This document shows, in pieces, positions 7,472 to 15,638 of a DNA stretch of 64,000 nt. This DNA is from Bacillus gobiensis (GTDB lineage: Bacteria > Bacillota > Bacilli > Bacillales > Bacillaceae), in contig NZ_CP012600.1 of assembly GCF_001278705.1 (NCBI RefSeq), positions 2,046,190 through 2,110,189 on the forward strand. Direction: 5' to 3'. The position numbers were made by a program, and so were the translations under genes. The notes beneath the pieces were generated by a model, which saw only the letters and a list, made by a program, of their open reading frames with translations, did not search any database and was not told the origin of the DNA. Within the stretch, counting starts at the first letter, position 1, and every line of letters begins with the position of its first letter.

Positions 7472-8059
7472 TTATTTAGCCGATAGCTCACTTTCTGTTA
7501 CCCATTTATGATTTTTCACTTCTTCGCCACCATTAGTCGGAGTGAAATCAACCATATATACAGTCGTTTTTTCGGCTGAATCAATTTCAGCAGTGGCCCC
7601 GTCCATACCTTCCATATGATCTGCATTTACTTTAACTTTTGTTCCAGTCTTTAATGGTGCCTCACCAGCATCTTGTAACTCTTCATGAATCACCCATTTA
7701 TGATTTTCCACTCTTTCTCCACCAGTTGTCGGGGTATATGAAATCGTATAAACGGTCGTATCATATGCACCTACAATCGTTGCCTCAGCCCCCTTCATAC
7801 CTGCCATGTGATCTGTTTCGATAATTGCATGACTTCCAACTTTATAGGTTGGATTTTCTGCTTCCTTTAAACCTTCAGGAACTTCACCTGAGCTAGAATG
7901 GTTCATGTTATCATGATCCATTCCTTCCATATCTTCCGTTTTTTCCTCATGTTCTGCGTGTTCATTGTTTTTTGTGTTTTCATCATTAGCGTTGGCGCAG
8001 GCACCAAGTACTAAGAAAAGAGTTGCAATTAAAGACAATATAACCTGTTTTTTCAGCAT
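7472..8059 (-). CDS. ydhK: YdhK-like DUF1541 lipoprotein
   Basis: A 195-residue secreted lipoprotein. It has a signal peptide with lipobox LGAC (Cys at about residue 21) and a His/Met/Asp/Glu-rich linker (HAEHEEK, MEGMDHDNMNH). Two DUF1541 repeats of about 60 residues follow, each with TDHM or ADHM, MxGM and NHKWV motifs. The family occurs with copper genes and as YdhK in B. subtilis; biochemistry is not established to my knowledge. Met/His-rich motifs suggest Cu(I) or Cu(II) capture at the outer membrane face. It is preceded by a csoR remnant and an intact CsoR-like operator, so copper control by CsoR is plausible. Confidence 0.8.
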   Translation of the reverse strand: MLKKQVILSLIATLFLVLGACANANDENTKNNEHAEHEEKTEDMEGMDHDNMNHSSSGEVPEGLKEAENPTYKVGSHAIIETDHMAGMKGAEATIVGAYDTTVYTISYTPTTGGERVENHKWVIHEELQDAGEAPLKTGTKVKVNADHMEGMDGATAEIDSAEKTTVYMVDFTPTNGGEEVKNHKWVTESELSAK

Positions 8060-8102
8060 GAAAAAAACCCTCCTTTTTTACAGTACCTTGATTTTTTTCT
8101 TA

Positions 8103-8218
8103 TTTGTCCTTCAATTTAATGTAATCTTTTTATTAAATTATTTTTCATTTTATCTGAATGGTGACTTTTTCTTTCACCATCTGATCAACAACATTAATCG
8201 ATTTCAACCTTCACCTCC
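8103..8218 (-). pseudogene. csoR 5' fragment lacking its start codon
   Basis: This stretch aligns closely with 7070-7215 of the intact csoR, through the region coding for VKNNLVSRLNRIEGQ. About 36 bp spanning the ATG and first dozen codons are deleted: TTCAACC joins directly to the CACCTCCT Shine-Dalgarno complement. The homology stops at about 8103, so no CsoR protein can be made. It now forms the leader between the operator at 8234-8253 and the YdhK-like gene. Confidence 0.8.
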
Positions 8219-8233
8219 TCAACAATATATTAC

Positions 8234-8253
8234 TTTACCCCCCTGAGGTATGT
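8234..8253 (-). promoter_or_regulatory. Second CsoR operator, ahead of the YdhK-like gene
   Basis: TTTACCCCCCTGAGGTATGT (plus strand) matches the operator at 7236-7256 with few changes and keeps the central C/G tract. Oriented leftward, it would control the csoR remnant and the lipoprotein gene. It also lies directly before the GTG start of the rightward integrase fusion. Confidence 0.65.
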
Positions 8254-8256
8254 GAA

Positions 8257-9516
8257 GTGTCTTTTAATAACCTTTCAAAATGCTTAAAATCAAGAAATGT
8301 TCTAGGTGAAGCAGTGGCGGTTAAGTCGGATCTGGACCTTTTAGTTATGTTCAATGGTACGTTGAGTGACGAAGAGTTGACGGAGTTAAAGACGCTTACT
8401 AAAGCAATGTCTCGAAATTATCACTCTTTGGTTCGCGATGCAGGCATAGCAGTTGCAAATTACGACTATACGATTGATCCGGCGAATTACTACGAACAGG
8501 CATTTCTTAAGGAACTCTGTGTTTGTGTCCACGGAGAGGATCTTCGAGAACGATTCGGTCCTTACAAACTCACATCGGAGATAGCGATAAGTTTTAATGG
8601 AGATTTTGACGAAGTTCTTGCTCGGACAATTAGCCGGTTACAAGCAGCCTCCGAAGAGGAGTTTAAAACACTGTTACAAGGCCCCGGCGCTCGATTGGAT
8701 GGAAAACCTGGGCCTCTTTCCTCTTCTAGAATTAATAATTGTTATAAGGCATTCAACAATTTACTTGCTAGAGCAACGGAATGGAAGCTGATTAAAGAAA
8801 ATCCAGCTGATCCCGTTAATACGCCAAAAGTTCGGAATAAAAAAAGTGAAGTATACACCAAAGAAGAAATTCAAACCATCTTTGAAAAATTAGAAAAGGT
8901 TGACTTCAGGTGGCAAGTATTAGTATCACTTGCATTCGTCACAGGTGCACGTGAAGGAGAATTAGCTGCACTTGAAGACATTCATATGAATTTTGAAAAA
9001 GGTTCTATATATATTGAGCAAGCTATAACAGAAGTGAAAGGAAAAGGTGTCGTTGTAAAATCTACTAAAAATGAACGGCAAAGACATATTTCTGTACCAG
9101 AACAAATAATGAATATGATAAAAAAATTGATCCATATTCGGAAACAAGAAAAATTGATCCATATTCGGAAACAAGAAAAATTCAAAGTCGGGTCACAATG
9201 GCAATGGGAAGACCATTTATTTTTATTTGGAAATGAGTTTGGAAAACCACTTCGCCCCGACTCTATTAGTCAATGGTGGAAACGATTCACAACTAGACAT
9301 AAAATCAAGCATATTCGGTTCCATTCACTAAGGCATACATCTGCCACTCATCTTATAAATGAAGGTGTACATGCCAAAATTATTCAGGAACGACTAGGAC
9401 ATACGAAATTGGATACAACCATGTCTATTTACGGTCATGTAATGGAAGAGGCTTACCAAAAATCTGCAACTCATTTTGACACATTTTTTGATAAGAAAAT
9501 TAATTCTCAAAAGTAA
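8257..9516 (+). CDS. Chimeric ORF: nucleotidyltransferase fragment fused to tyrosine-integrase catalytic domain
   Basis: A 419-residue ORF from a GTG without a clear Shine-Dalgarno. Residues of about 10-145 look like a nucleotidyltransferase (SRNVLGEAVAVKSDLDLLV resembles the GS...DLD active site, with the Gly replaced by Lys). From about residue 150 (ARLDGKPGPLSSS) the protein is a tyrosine recombinase. It has part of the core-binding domain and a full catalytic domain: TGAREGE (Arg), Lys in STKNE, HSLRH (His-x2-Arg), LGHTKLDTT (His) and SIYGHV (Tyr). The usual N-terminal arm-binding domain is missing. A 27-bp tandem duplication adds nine residues (LIHIRKQEK twice). It lies beside tRNA-Arg, as expected for an island integrase. 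The fusion suggests a deletion left it inactive, though the catalytic residues survive. It may be a pseudogene. Confidence 0.75.
   Translation: MSFNNLSKCLKSRNVLGEAVAVKSDLDLLVMFNGTLSDEELTELKTLTKAMSRNYHSLVRDAGIAVANYDYTIDPANYYEQAFLKELCVCVHGEDLRERFGPYKLTSEIAISFNGDFDEVLARTISRLQAASEEEFKTLLQGPGARLDGKPGPLSSSRINNCYKAFNNLLARATEWKLIKENPADPVNTPKVRNKKSEVYTKEEIQTIFEKLEKVDFRWQVLVSLAFVTGAREGELAALEDIHMNFEKGSIYIEQAITEVKGKGVVVKSTKNERQRHISVPEQIMNMIKKLIHIRKQEKLIHIRKQEKFKVGSQWQWEDHLFLFGNEFGKPLRPDSISQWWKRFTTRHKIKHIRFHSLRHTSATHLINEGVHAKIIQERLGHTKLDTTMSIYGHVMEEAYQKSATHFDTFFDKKINSQK
9126..9179 (+). repeat. 27-bp perfect tandem duplication inside the integrase
   Basis: Two adjacent identical 27-bp copies (9126-9152 and 9153-9179), each beginning ATTGATCCATATTCGG, keep the reading frame and repeat nine residues. 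The inserted residues fall in the catalytic domain between the Lys and the HxxR motif. Confidence 0.9.
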
Positions 9517-9527
9517 GCAAAAATTTT

Positions 9528-9547
9528 CTGCCCCAATCCTGCCCCAA
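9528..9547 (+). repeat. Paired CTGCCCCAA direct repeats, possible integrase arm sites
   Basis: CTGCCCCAA occurs at 9528-9536 and 9539-9547, one helical turn (11 bp) apart, between the integrase stop and the tRNA gene. Short spaced repeats at this position often act as arm-type sites for tyrosine integrases. No experimental support is available. Confidence 0.4.
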
Positions 9548-9594
9548 ATGCTGTTTTTAAAGTCTATAAGGTTGATGAATAAATAAAAAGCAAA

Positions 9595-9632
9595 AGAGCC
9601 AAAATCCTTATAAAATCAAGGATTTTGGCTCT
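9595..9632. terminator. Bidirectional terminator between integrase and tRNA-Arg
   Basis: AGAGCCAAAATCCTT and its exact complement form a 15-bp stem with an 8-nt loop (9610-9617). It is flanked by TTAATTTT rightward and TTTTGCTTTTT leftward. It can end both the integrase and the tRNA transcripts. Confidence 0.85.
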
Positions 9633-9643
9633 TAATTTTGGTA

Positions 9644-9717
<74 letters not shown>

Positions 9718-9846
9718 ATGATTGGTATGTATCATCTGCTTATTATCAGCGACAAGATTTATTATATTAAGAATGCAATCAAAAGTCAATAACATTTTTC
9801 ATTTTTTATGAGTGAAATGAGGAAGAAAATTCTTCCTCACCTTTTT

Positions 9847-10359
9847 TTATTCCAGCTGAAAGTTATTCCTTAAATCCTTAATTTCGTGTCCGTTTTCGTC
9901 ATAGAAGTGAACGGCTGCTGAATTTTCTCTGTAGGAAAGAATGGCGTAGCTGCGTTCTTTTCGCATTCTCGGAAGCAGGATACTGCCGGGGTTGATAAAT
10001 AGGCGCCCGTCAAACAATTCACTGCCCGGGTTGTGGGAGTGGCCGAAGCAGATGACATCCGCTCCGAGCTCCTGGGCCCGGTAGTTGATTTTCATTAAGG
10101 ATTCTTTGATCCCGTGCAGGTGCCCGTGTGTAAAATAGAGTTTTTTATCCTCGATTGGCATCACACGTTCCTTTTCAAAGCCTTTTTCAAAGTCACAGTT
10201 CCCTTTGACAACTAAATAAGGCTTCAGGTAAGGATGGGTAGGTGAGAGCTCAGAATCTCCGCAATGGAGCATTAGATCAACATCGTCTTTGTGGCGTTCG
10301 GAAATGATCTTGAGGATTTCTTCATCCCCGTGGCTGTCGCTAATGATGAGTATGTTCAA
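9847..10359 (-). CDS. ysnB: Metallophosphoesterase, YsnB/MJ0936 family
   Basis: A 170-residue calcineurin-like phosphoesterase of the YfcE/MJ0936 type. Metal-site motifs are in order: SDSHGD near the N-terminus, HCGDSE near 35, GNCDFE near 53, THGHLHG near 79 and GHSHNPG near 104. The family hydrolyses phosphodiesters in vitro; the cellular substrate is not known. It overlaps no neighbour and follows ysnA by 21 bp, completing the rph-ysnA-ysnB unit seen in B. subtilis. A hairpin (9821-9842) with T-runs lies just downstream. Confidence 0.9.
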   Translation of the reverse strand: MNILIISDSHGDEEILKIISERHKDDVDLMLHCGDSELSPTHPYLKPYLVVKGNCDFEKGFEKERVMPIEDKKLYFTHGHLHGIKESLMKINYRAQELGADVICFGHSHNPGSELFDGRLFINPGSILLPRMRKERSYAILSYRENSAAVHFYDENGHEIKDLRNNFQLE

Positions 10360-10380
10360 ACCGGCTCCCCCTCTCTCCTT

Positions 10381-10968
10381 CTATGAGCTTAGTAAGGCAG
10401 ACAGCTTCTTCAGCGCCTCAGCTCTGTGGCTGATTTTGTTTTTTTCTTCGCTTGTCAGCTCTGCCATTGTTTTGGTTTTGTCCTTCACAATAAAGATTGG
10501 ATCATAACCGAATCCGTTTTCGCCCACAGGTTCTGTCGCAATGTAACCTTCGACGACTCCCTCAACCGTTTTGGTTTCTTCTCCGGGGATACTTACGGCG
10601 AGAGCACATCGGAAACGGGCGGAACGGTCTTCTTTTTCGATTCCTTCCAGTTCTCTCAGCACTTTATTCAGATTGGCTGTGTCATCCTTCATTTCTCCCG
10701 CATAGCGGGCAGAGTAGACGCCGGGGCTGCCGCCTAAATAATCGACAGATAATCCGGAATCGTCCGCAATTACGATTTCATGAAATTGCTTTGAGATTGT
10801 TTCTGCTTTTAAAACCGCGTTTTCTTCAAACGTATGGCCGGTTTCTTCAATTTCTTGACGATATCCAATATCTGCAAGAGATTTGACATGATAGCCAATC
10901 GGCTCCAACATTTCTTTGAATTCCTTCAGCTTTCCGGCATTGGTCGTGGCGATAATTACTTCTTTCAA
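10381..10968 (-). CDS. ysnA: XTP/dITP diphosphatase (RdgB/HAM1 family)
   Basis: Cleans the nucleotide pool by hydrolysing dITP, dXTP and ITP to monophosphates. About 195 residues. It has the IIATTNAGKLKEF substrate loop at the N-terminus, DDSGL and GGxPGVYSARYAG motifs, and FGYDPIF near residue 150. Two in-frame ATGs (10977, 10974) lie immediately after the AAAAGGG ribosome site. The TTG at 10968, giving (M)KEVIIAT, has better spacing and matches the start I recall for the B. subtilis protein, so I chose it. It lies 11 to 20 bp after rph, so it is co-transcribed. Confidence 0.9.
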   Translation of the reverse strand: MKEVIIATTNAGKLKEFKEMLEPIGYHVKSLADIGYRQEIEETGHTFEENAVLKAETISKQFHEIVIADDSGLSVDYLGGSPGVYSARYAGEMKDDTANLNKVLRELEGIEKEDRSARFRCALAVSIPGEETKTVEGVVEGYIATEPVGENGFGYDPIFIVKDKTKTMAELTSEEKNKISHRAEALKKLSALLSS

Positions 10969-10988
10969 TCTCATCATCCCTTTTAGTT

Positions 10989-11723
10989 CTATTTTGTTTC
11001 AGAGATCAGTTCTCCTAGTGCTTTTTTCTGGATGTTGATTAGATCATGAATCCCTTTTTCGGCAAGATCCAGTAATGAGTTTAGCTCTTGACGTGAAAAG
11101 GTTGCTTCTTCTCCTGTGCCTTGAAGCTCTACGAATTTTCCCGTACCCGTCATAACGACGTTCATGTCAACTTGTGCGTCCGAATCCTCTTGATAATTTA
11201 AATCTAACAGAAGTTCCGAGTTTTTGCCAATCCCTACGGAGATCGCGGCTAAATAATCAGTGACCGGCATTTTTATTCCCTTGCTTTCGACTAACTTGGA
11301 AATGGCAATGACCATTGCAACGTAGGCTCCTGTTATAGACGCCGTTCTTGTGCCTCCATCCGCCTGAATGACGTCACAATCGATCCATATGGTCCGCTCT
11401 CCTAAAAGCTCAAGATCTACTACAGAACGCAAGGCTCGTCCTATCAATCGCTGAATTTCCATCGTTCGGCCTGATACCTTGCCTTTTGAAGATTCACGAA
11501 TGGTCCGCTCGTTCGTTGCTCTGGGCAGCATGCTGTATTCTGCGGTGATCCAGCCTTTCCCTTCTCCTCTTAAAAAAGGAGGCACGCGGTCTTCGATCGA
11601 TGCATTGCATATGACTTTCGTTTCTCCGCAAGAAATCAAGACTGAGCCTTCCGGATGTTTAATAAAATGTAAATCAAGTGAAACTGGACGAAGCTGATTC
11701 GCTTCTCTCCCATCAATTCTCAT
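10989..11723 (-). CDS. rph: Ribonuclease PH
   Basis: Phosphorolytic 3'-to-5' exoribonuclease that trims tRNA precursors, using inorganic phosphate as the attacking group. 244 residues. Family motifs include [20 protein letters not shown] residues near 60-75, [16 protein letters not shown] (phosphate-binding Arg) near 85-100, and [19 protein letters not shown] near 113-131. The length is normal. It leads the rph-ysnA-ysnB unit. The spacing to gerM contains a terminator. Confidence 0.95.
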   Translation of the reverse strand: MRIDGREANQLRPVSLDLHFIKHPEGSVLISCGETKVICNASIEDRVPPFLRGEGKGWITAEYSMLPRATNERTIRESSKGKVSGRTMEIQRLIGRALRSVVDLELLGERTIWIDCDVIQADGGTRTASITGAYVAMVIAISKLVESKGIKMPVTDYLAAISVGIGKNSELLLDLNYQEDSDAQVDMNVVMTGTGKFVELQGTGEEATFSRQELNSLLDLAEKGIHDLINIQKKALGELISETK

Positions 11724-11756
11724 GAGTTCCCTCCGTACAAAAATGAAATAACGAAA

Positions 11757-11790
11757 GAGGCAGCGGATTCGCTTACCTCTTTTTTATTAG
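11757..11790 (-). terminator. Terminator after gerM
   Basis: An inverted repeat (AGAGG...CCTCT with inner AGCGGATTCGCT) is bordered by T-rich tracts on both strands. It lies between the gerM stop and the rph start. Confidence 0.65.
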
Positions 11791-11808
11791 TATATCAAAA
11801 TTTCATGG

Positions 11809-12900
11809 TTAAAAACCAGTCGTATTCACTTGTACGGGTCTTGTCACTGGCTTTGAAAGCTTGTTACCTTCTTCTGTTTCCAGATCAGCTTTTCCATTGA
11901 CCATAAGTGATACGCTTTTTATATCGGGCTGCTCGGTCATCGTTAATACGATACTGTTTAACACGTGACTTGAAATCACTTTCTTTTCCTCGTCAGCACT
12001 TCCATAAATTTCTTCGTTAAAGTCAAGGGTAAGGTCACCATCTGTAAGTGTAGGGTCACTAGCAAGCTCAAGATCACCTGAGAATTCAGACAAGAGGCCT
12101 TTGTTTCCGGCATCCGGTCCTTCTGCCAACTTCTCTACCGCTGCTTTTATATCATTTGTTTCAGATTTTGACACCCTTTCTGTAACAGGAACATAATAGG
12201 TTGCATCATCAGATTGACCGATATAATAAACGGTGAGCGGTCTTGTCGCGGTAAAATCCGTGACGCTTGCTGTATCCAAGTTAATCCCGTCTTCTCTGCT
12301 CAAATCCTCGGTAATAGGAGTTCCGCCGACTGGCATTTCTTTTAAATCATGCCCATTCATTCGAATTTTCACTTTATCGACAGTAGGAAATTGGGTCAGT
12401 GTCCATGTGATCGATTGCAGGATTTTTTGTTCGTCCTCTGGCTGATAGTTTTTAAATTCATTGGAAAAGTCTGCAATCGCTGTTCCATCCTTTATATCAA
12501 CACTAACGGTTGTGTCTTGTGGTATCACTGCCCTAAATCCGTTTGGAAGGAGCTCAGTGATCGGTCCTCCGGTTACCAAATATTCAAGAGCCTTCTTGGC
12601 GATCCCTTCATTTTTTGGCAGTGGCAGCGTTTGCGGAACGACGTACCCATTCTTATCAATTAAATAGATTTCCGTCTTTACTATTTCAGCTTGCTCTTCT
12701 GAAGCTTCTCCGCCATTTTCGGCAGTCTCTTCAGACTTAGCCTGTTCCATTTCCTCGGCGTTGTCCTCATAGGTTATATCATGCTCCGGCGGATCGATTT
12801 CCTCCGAAGCATTATCAGATTGAAATAGTCCGCATCCAGAAAGCAGCAGCATAGCAGTACATACTGAAGCAGCCATTCCAAAGGTCCTTTTTTTCAGCAT
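11809..12900 (-). CDS. gerM: Germination/sporulation lipoprotein GerM
   Basis: A 363-residue lipoprotein needed in B. subtilis for normal sporulation and germination; it links engulfment-complex components across the two membranes. It has a signal peptide with lipobox LSGC (Cys near residue 23) and a long acidic linker rich in Glu. Two GerMN-type domains follow, each with an IYLIDKNGYVVPQ or VYYIGQSDDATYYVP start and a (V/L)xxG terminus. The length matches B. subtilis GerM. It lies upstream of rph and downstream of murI as in B. subtilis. Confidence 0.9.
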   Translation of the reverse strand: MLKKRTFGMAASVCTAMLLLSGCGLFQSDNASEEIDPPEHDITYEDNAEEMEQAKSEETAENGGEASEEQAEIVKTEIYLIDKNGYVVPQTLPLPKNEGIAKKALEYLVTGGPITELLPNGFRAVIPQDTTVSVDIKDGTAIADFSNEFKNYQPEDEQKILQSITWTLTQFPTVDKVKIRMNGHDLKEMPVGGTPITEDLSREDGINLDTASVTDFTATRPLTVYYIGQSDDATYYVPVTERVSKSETNDIKAAVEKLAEGPDAGNKGLLSEFSGDLELASDPTLTDGDLTLDFNEEIYGSADEEKKVISSHVLNSIVLTMTEQPDIKSVSLMVNGKADLETEEGNKLSKPVTRPVQVNTTGF

Positions 12901-12972
12901 ACTTTTCCCTCCTAAGGCAGTTTGTACTACTATGTATACGAGCCTATTTTTGAATTAGACCTTTCTTTCAAT

Positions 12973-12998
12973 AAAAAAAAGGACCCGCTTATTCGGAT
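12973..12998 (-). terminator. Terminator after murI
   Basis: Leftward, GGATCCGAATAAGCGGGTCC folds into a short stem and runs into eight Ts. It lies just past the murI stop codon. Confidence 0.75.
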
Positions 12999-13004
12999 CC
13001 ATTT

Positions 13005-13823
13005 CTATGGTTTTAGCAATGCGCCTTCTAAACTGATTTTCTCAACAAACTCCAATTCATAGCCAAACCACCTGCAGGCAATTTTTTTGAAGCCGTCGCG
13101 ATCGCCCGTCGTGAAGAATTGGTGCGCCTTAAGAGCCTTCGATTGATTAAGAAGACCTTTATACGAAAGAATCGTACTTACTTCTCTTGCAGTTTCATCT
13201 CCAGAAGAAATAATAGAAACCGCTTCTCCCATCACTTTTTGCATCGTTTCCTTCAAAATGGGATAATGTGTGCAGCCTAAAATAAGCGTGTCAATTTCAG
13301 AGCGTTTAAATGGCGAAAGAGAAGCTTTTACAACCTCATCAGCTGTTTTCTCTAGAAAAATACCGCTTTCGACAAACGGAACGAGCATGGGACAGGCGAC
13401 ATTTTTCACCTTTAGCTTGCTATTTAACGAATGAAGCGCTTCTTCGTAGGCTCCGCTTTTAATCGTATTCTCTGTGCCAATGACTCCGATGTTGAGGTTT
13501 TTCGTTACTTTAATGGCTGTTCTCGCACCAGGCTCGATCACGCCAACCACTGGAATTTCAACAGATTTGCTAATTTGTTCATGTGCAATAGCTGTTGCTG
13601 TATTGCATGCGATCACAAGCATCTTTATGTTATAGTTCTTGACTAAGTATTGGGTCATTTCCCACGTGTAAGCAAGGACTTCTTCTTTTTTTCTGGGACC
13701 GTACGGGCACCTGTTTGTATCCCCGAGATAGATGATCTCTTCATTTGGCAGCTGTCTGATCATTTCTCTTGCTACCGTTAATCCGCCTACACCTGAATCA
13801 ATAACCCCTATCGGTTGATCCAA
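13005..13823 (-). CDS. murI: Glutamate racemase
   Basis: Converts L- to D-glutamate for peptidoglycan (RacE in B. subtilis). 272 residues. The two catalytic cysteines lie in conserved contexts: VIACNTATA near residue 70-78 and LGCTHYPIL near 185. The N-terminal [14 protein letters not shown] and GDTNRCPYG motifs are intact. It lies 10 bp after ysmB in the same direction, as in B. subtilis. Confidence 0.95.
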   Translation of the reverse strand: MDQPIGVIDSGVGGLTVAREMIRQLPNEEIIYLGDTNRCPYGPRKKEEVLAYTWEMTQYLVKNYNIKMLVIACNTATAIAHEQISKSVEIPVVGVIEPGARTAIKVTKNLNIGVIGTENTIKSGAYEEALHSLNSKLKVKNVACPMLVPFVESGIFLEKTADEVVKASLSPFKRSEIDTLILGCTHYPILKETMQKVMGEAVSIISSGDETAREVSTILSYKGLLNQSKALKAHQFFTTGDRDGFKKIACRWFGYELEFVEKISLEGALLKP

Positions 13824-13833
13824 AAAAACCGCC

Positions 13834-14277
13834 TCATTTTCTTTTCATTTCTTGCTGCAGCTTTACGAGCGATCTTTCAAATATGTCTACTTCTTCCGTT
13901 GTGAAAGAAGATAGCATACTTTGTAAGTATTCTTGTCTTTTCTTGATTACTTCTTGAATAATCCGTTCCCCTTCCGGCTGCAGATGAATTCTGACAACCC
14001 GGCGGTCGGATGGATCCTTTACCCTTTCAACAAGGTTATTCTTTTCCATTCTGTCTACTAAATCTGTCGTTGTGCTGCAGGCCAAATACATTTTAGTGGA
14101 AAGCTCGCCTATAGTCATATCTCCAAATTCGTAAAGCCATTGCAGACCTACAAACTGAGGAGGAGTGATTGTATATTGATTAAGGATTTCTCTGCCTTTT
14201 TGTTTAATGATGGCTGAGATGTGGCGCATTGATTTTTCTATATCTGCTATGTTCTCAAACGATTTGCTATCATGCAT
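13834..14277 (-). CDS. ysmB: MarR family transcriptional regulator YsmB
   Basis: A 147-residue winged-helix regulator. The MarR core is visible: [15 protein letters not shown], the recognition segment [20 protein letters not shown] and the wing [12 protein letters not shown]. The ligand and targets are not known. It is the first gene of a unit with murI. An inverted repeat GCTACA-N7-TGTAGC lies about 35 bp upstream and could be its autoregulatory site. Confidence 0.88.
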   Translation of the reverse strand: MHDSKSFENIADIEKSMRHISAIIKQKGREILNQYTITPPQFVGLQWLYEFGDMTIGELSTKMYLACSTTTDLVDRMEKNNLVERVKDPSDRRVVRIHLQPEGERIIQEVIKKRQEYLQSMLSSFTTEEVDIFERSLVKLQQEMKRK

Positions 14278-14311
14278 TACGATGACCTCACTTGAAACCG
14301 ATTTAATTTAT

Positions 14312-14330
14312 GCTACACCTATTCTGTAGC
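14312..14330. promoter_or_regulatory. Inverted repeat upstream of ysmB
   Basis: GCTACA (14312-14317) and TGTAGC (14325-14330) frame a 7-bp centre in the ysmB upstream region. It could be a MarR-type operator. On the plus strand it is followed by six Ts, so it could instead be a small rightward terminator. Confidence 0.4.
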
Positions 14331-14422
14331 TTTTTTAAGTAAAATGCAAGATAAATTAGAAAAAATGACAGCGATTACCGGGAGTTTATACCTATAATGA
14401 ATATTTTTTTCCACTAAAATGA

Positions 14423-14463
14423 AATAACCGGCACCTTCTACGCTGCAGAAGGATTACCGGTAT
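14423..14463 (-). terminator. Terminator after gerE
   Basis: Leftward, TACCGGTAATCCTTCT pairs with AGAAGGTGCCGGT across a short loop and is followed by TATTTCATTTT. It begins directly after the gerE stop. Confidence 0.75.
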
Positions 14464-14466
14464 CAT

Positions 14467-14691
14467 TTAGAGCTCTAGCTCACCCATTCGAAGAAGCTCA
14501 ACAACAGCTTGTGAACGACCTTTCACGCCCAACTTCTGCATTGCATTAGAAATATGATTGCGTACGGTCTTTTCACTAATATAAAGCTCACTTGCAATTT
14601 CCTTTGTTGTCTTGTCTTGAACGAGCAACTCGAACACTTCTCTTTCTCTTTTCGTTAGTAGCGGCTTAGATTGATATTCTTTCTCCTTCAA
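14467..14691 (-). CDS. gerE: Late spore-coat regulator GerE
   Basis: A 74-residue LuxR/FixJ-type helix-turn-helix protein that regulates sigma-K-dependent coat genes in the mother cell. The whole protein is a DNA-binding domain: [32 protein letters not shown] and the C-terminal dimer helix. Its size equals that of B. subtilis GerE. It lies downstream of the sdh operon, as in B. subtilis. Expression is expected from a sigma-K promoter, which I could not place with confidence. Confidence 0.95.
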   Translation of the reverse strand: MKEKEYQSKPLLTKREREVFELLVQDKTTKEIASELYISEKTVRNHISNAMQKLGVKGRSQAVVELLRMGELEL

Positions 14692-14840
14692 GTATTGTTA
14701 CCCTCCTTGCTAAGGTGAGAGCTGATCGGAAACGAATGGGTTTCGATATAGTCCTGATATCATATGTAACTGCTATCAAGGTGGTGACGTGAATCAAGGA
14801 GAAAGCATCAATTGTTATGACCTAATTTTTTGGAATAAAA

Positions 14841-14872
14841 ACACCTCTTCAATTATGGAAGAGGTGTCAAGC
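14841..14872 (-). terminator. Terminator of the sdh operon
   Basis: Leftward, ACACCTCTTC and GAAGAGGTGT form a perfect 10-bp stem with a 7-nt loop, followed by TTTTTATT. It overlaps the end of sdhB by a few bases at most. Confidence 0.9.
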
Positions 14873-14873
14873 T

Positions 14874-15638
14874 TTATTCCGCTTTGTCGCTTCCGAAGAA
14901 ATTCCGGAATGCCTGCAGGCTGGTGTCGCGATTAAGAGCGGCAATGCTTGTTGTTAATGGAATGCCTTTCGGGCACGATTGGACGCAGTTTTGCGAATTT
15001 CCGCAGCTGGCCAAGCCGCCTTCGTCCATTATCGCATTCAAGCGCTCTGATTTGTTCATTGCTCCGGTTGGATGGGCATTAAACAGCCTGACCTGTGACA
15101 AAGGTGCAGGTCCCATGAATTTCGACCGATCGTTTACGTTTGGACAAGCTTCCAGGCATACTCCGCATGTCATGCATTTTGATAGCTCGTACGCCCATTG
15201 CCGTCTTTTTTCCGGCATTCTCGGTCCGGGTCCTAAATCATAGGTGCCGTCAATGGGTATCCATGCCTTTACCTTTTTCAATGAGTCGAACATGCGGCTG
15301 CGATCAACCTGTAAGTCACGAACAACTGGGAAAGTTTTCATAGGTTCGAGCCTGATCGGCTGCTCCAGCTGGTCAATTAAAGCGGTACACGATTGGCGCG
15401 GTTTGCCGTTGATGACCATCGAACAAGCGCCGCAAACCTCTTCCAGGCAGTTCATATCCCATGTGATAGGAGCCGTTTTTTCTCCTTTTACATTTACAGG
15501 ATTTCTCCTAATTTCCATCAGCGCCGATATGACGTTCATATTCGGACGATATTCGATTTCAAATTCTTCTTTATATGGACTGCCCTCAGCAGTGTCTTGT
15601 CGTGTGATAATAAATCGGATCGTTTTATTTTCACTCAT
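14874..15638 (-). CDS. sdhB: Succinate dehydrogenase iron-sulfur subunit
   Basis: Electron-transfer subunit of respiratory complex II at the inner face of the membrane. 254 residues. The N-terminal plant-type [2Fe-2S] ligands are in NCLEEVCGACSMVINGKP and RQSC; the C-terminal clusters are ligated by CMTCGVCLEACP and CVQSCPKG. It passes electrons from the SdhA FAD to menaquinone at SdhC. Its start overlaps sdhA by 4 bp (ATGA), indicating translational coupling in sdhCAB. Confidence 0.96.
   Translation of the reverse strand: MSENKTIRFIITRQDTAEGSPYKEEFEIEYRPNMNVISALMEIRRNPVNVKGEKTAPITWDMNCLEEVCGACSMVINGKPRQSCTALIDQLEQPIRLEPMKTFPVVRDLQVDRSRMFDSLKKVKAWIPIDGTYDLGPGPRMPEKRRQWAYELSKCMTCGVCLEACPNVNDRSKFMGPAPLSQVRLFNAHPTGAMNKSERLNAIMDEGGLASCGNSQNCVQSCPKGIPLTTSIAALNRDTSLQAFRNFFGSDKAE

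Noticed and set aside
8257..8700. Intact nucleotidyltransferase resistance gene
   Set aside because: The N-terminal active-site Gly is missing, the protein is cut before its C-terminal part, and it is fused to an integrase.
1..9640. Prophage
   Set aside because: Only an integrase-like ORF is present; no capsid, tail, terminase or lysis module is seen.
1..9640. Left attachment repeat inside the window
   Set aside because: I looked for the tRNA 3' end sequence (AGGAGAGATTCGAAC) to the left of 9640 and saw no second copy.
14312..14330. Terminator for a rightward gene
   Set aside because: No rightward gene ends here; an operator for ysmB is more likely, though not proven.
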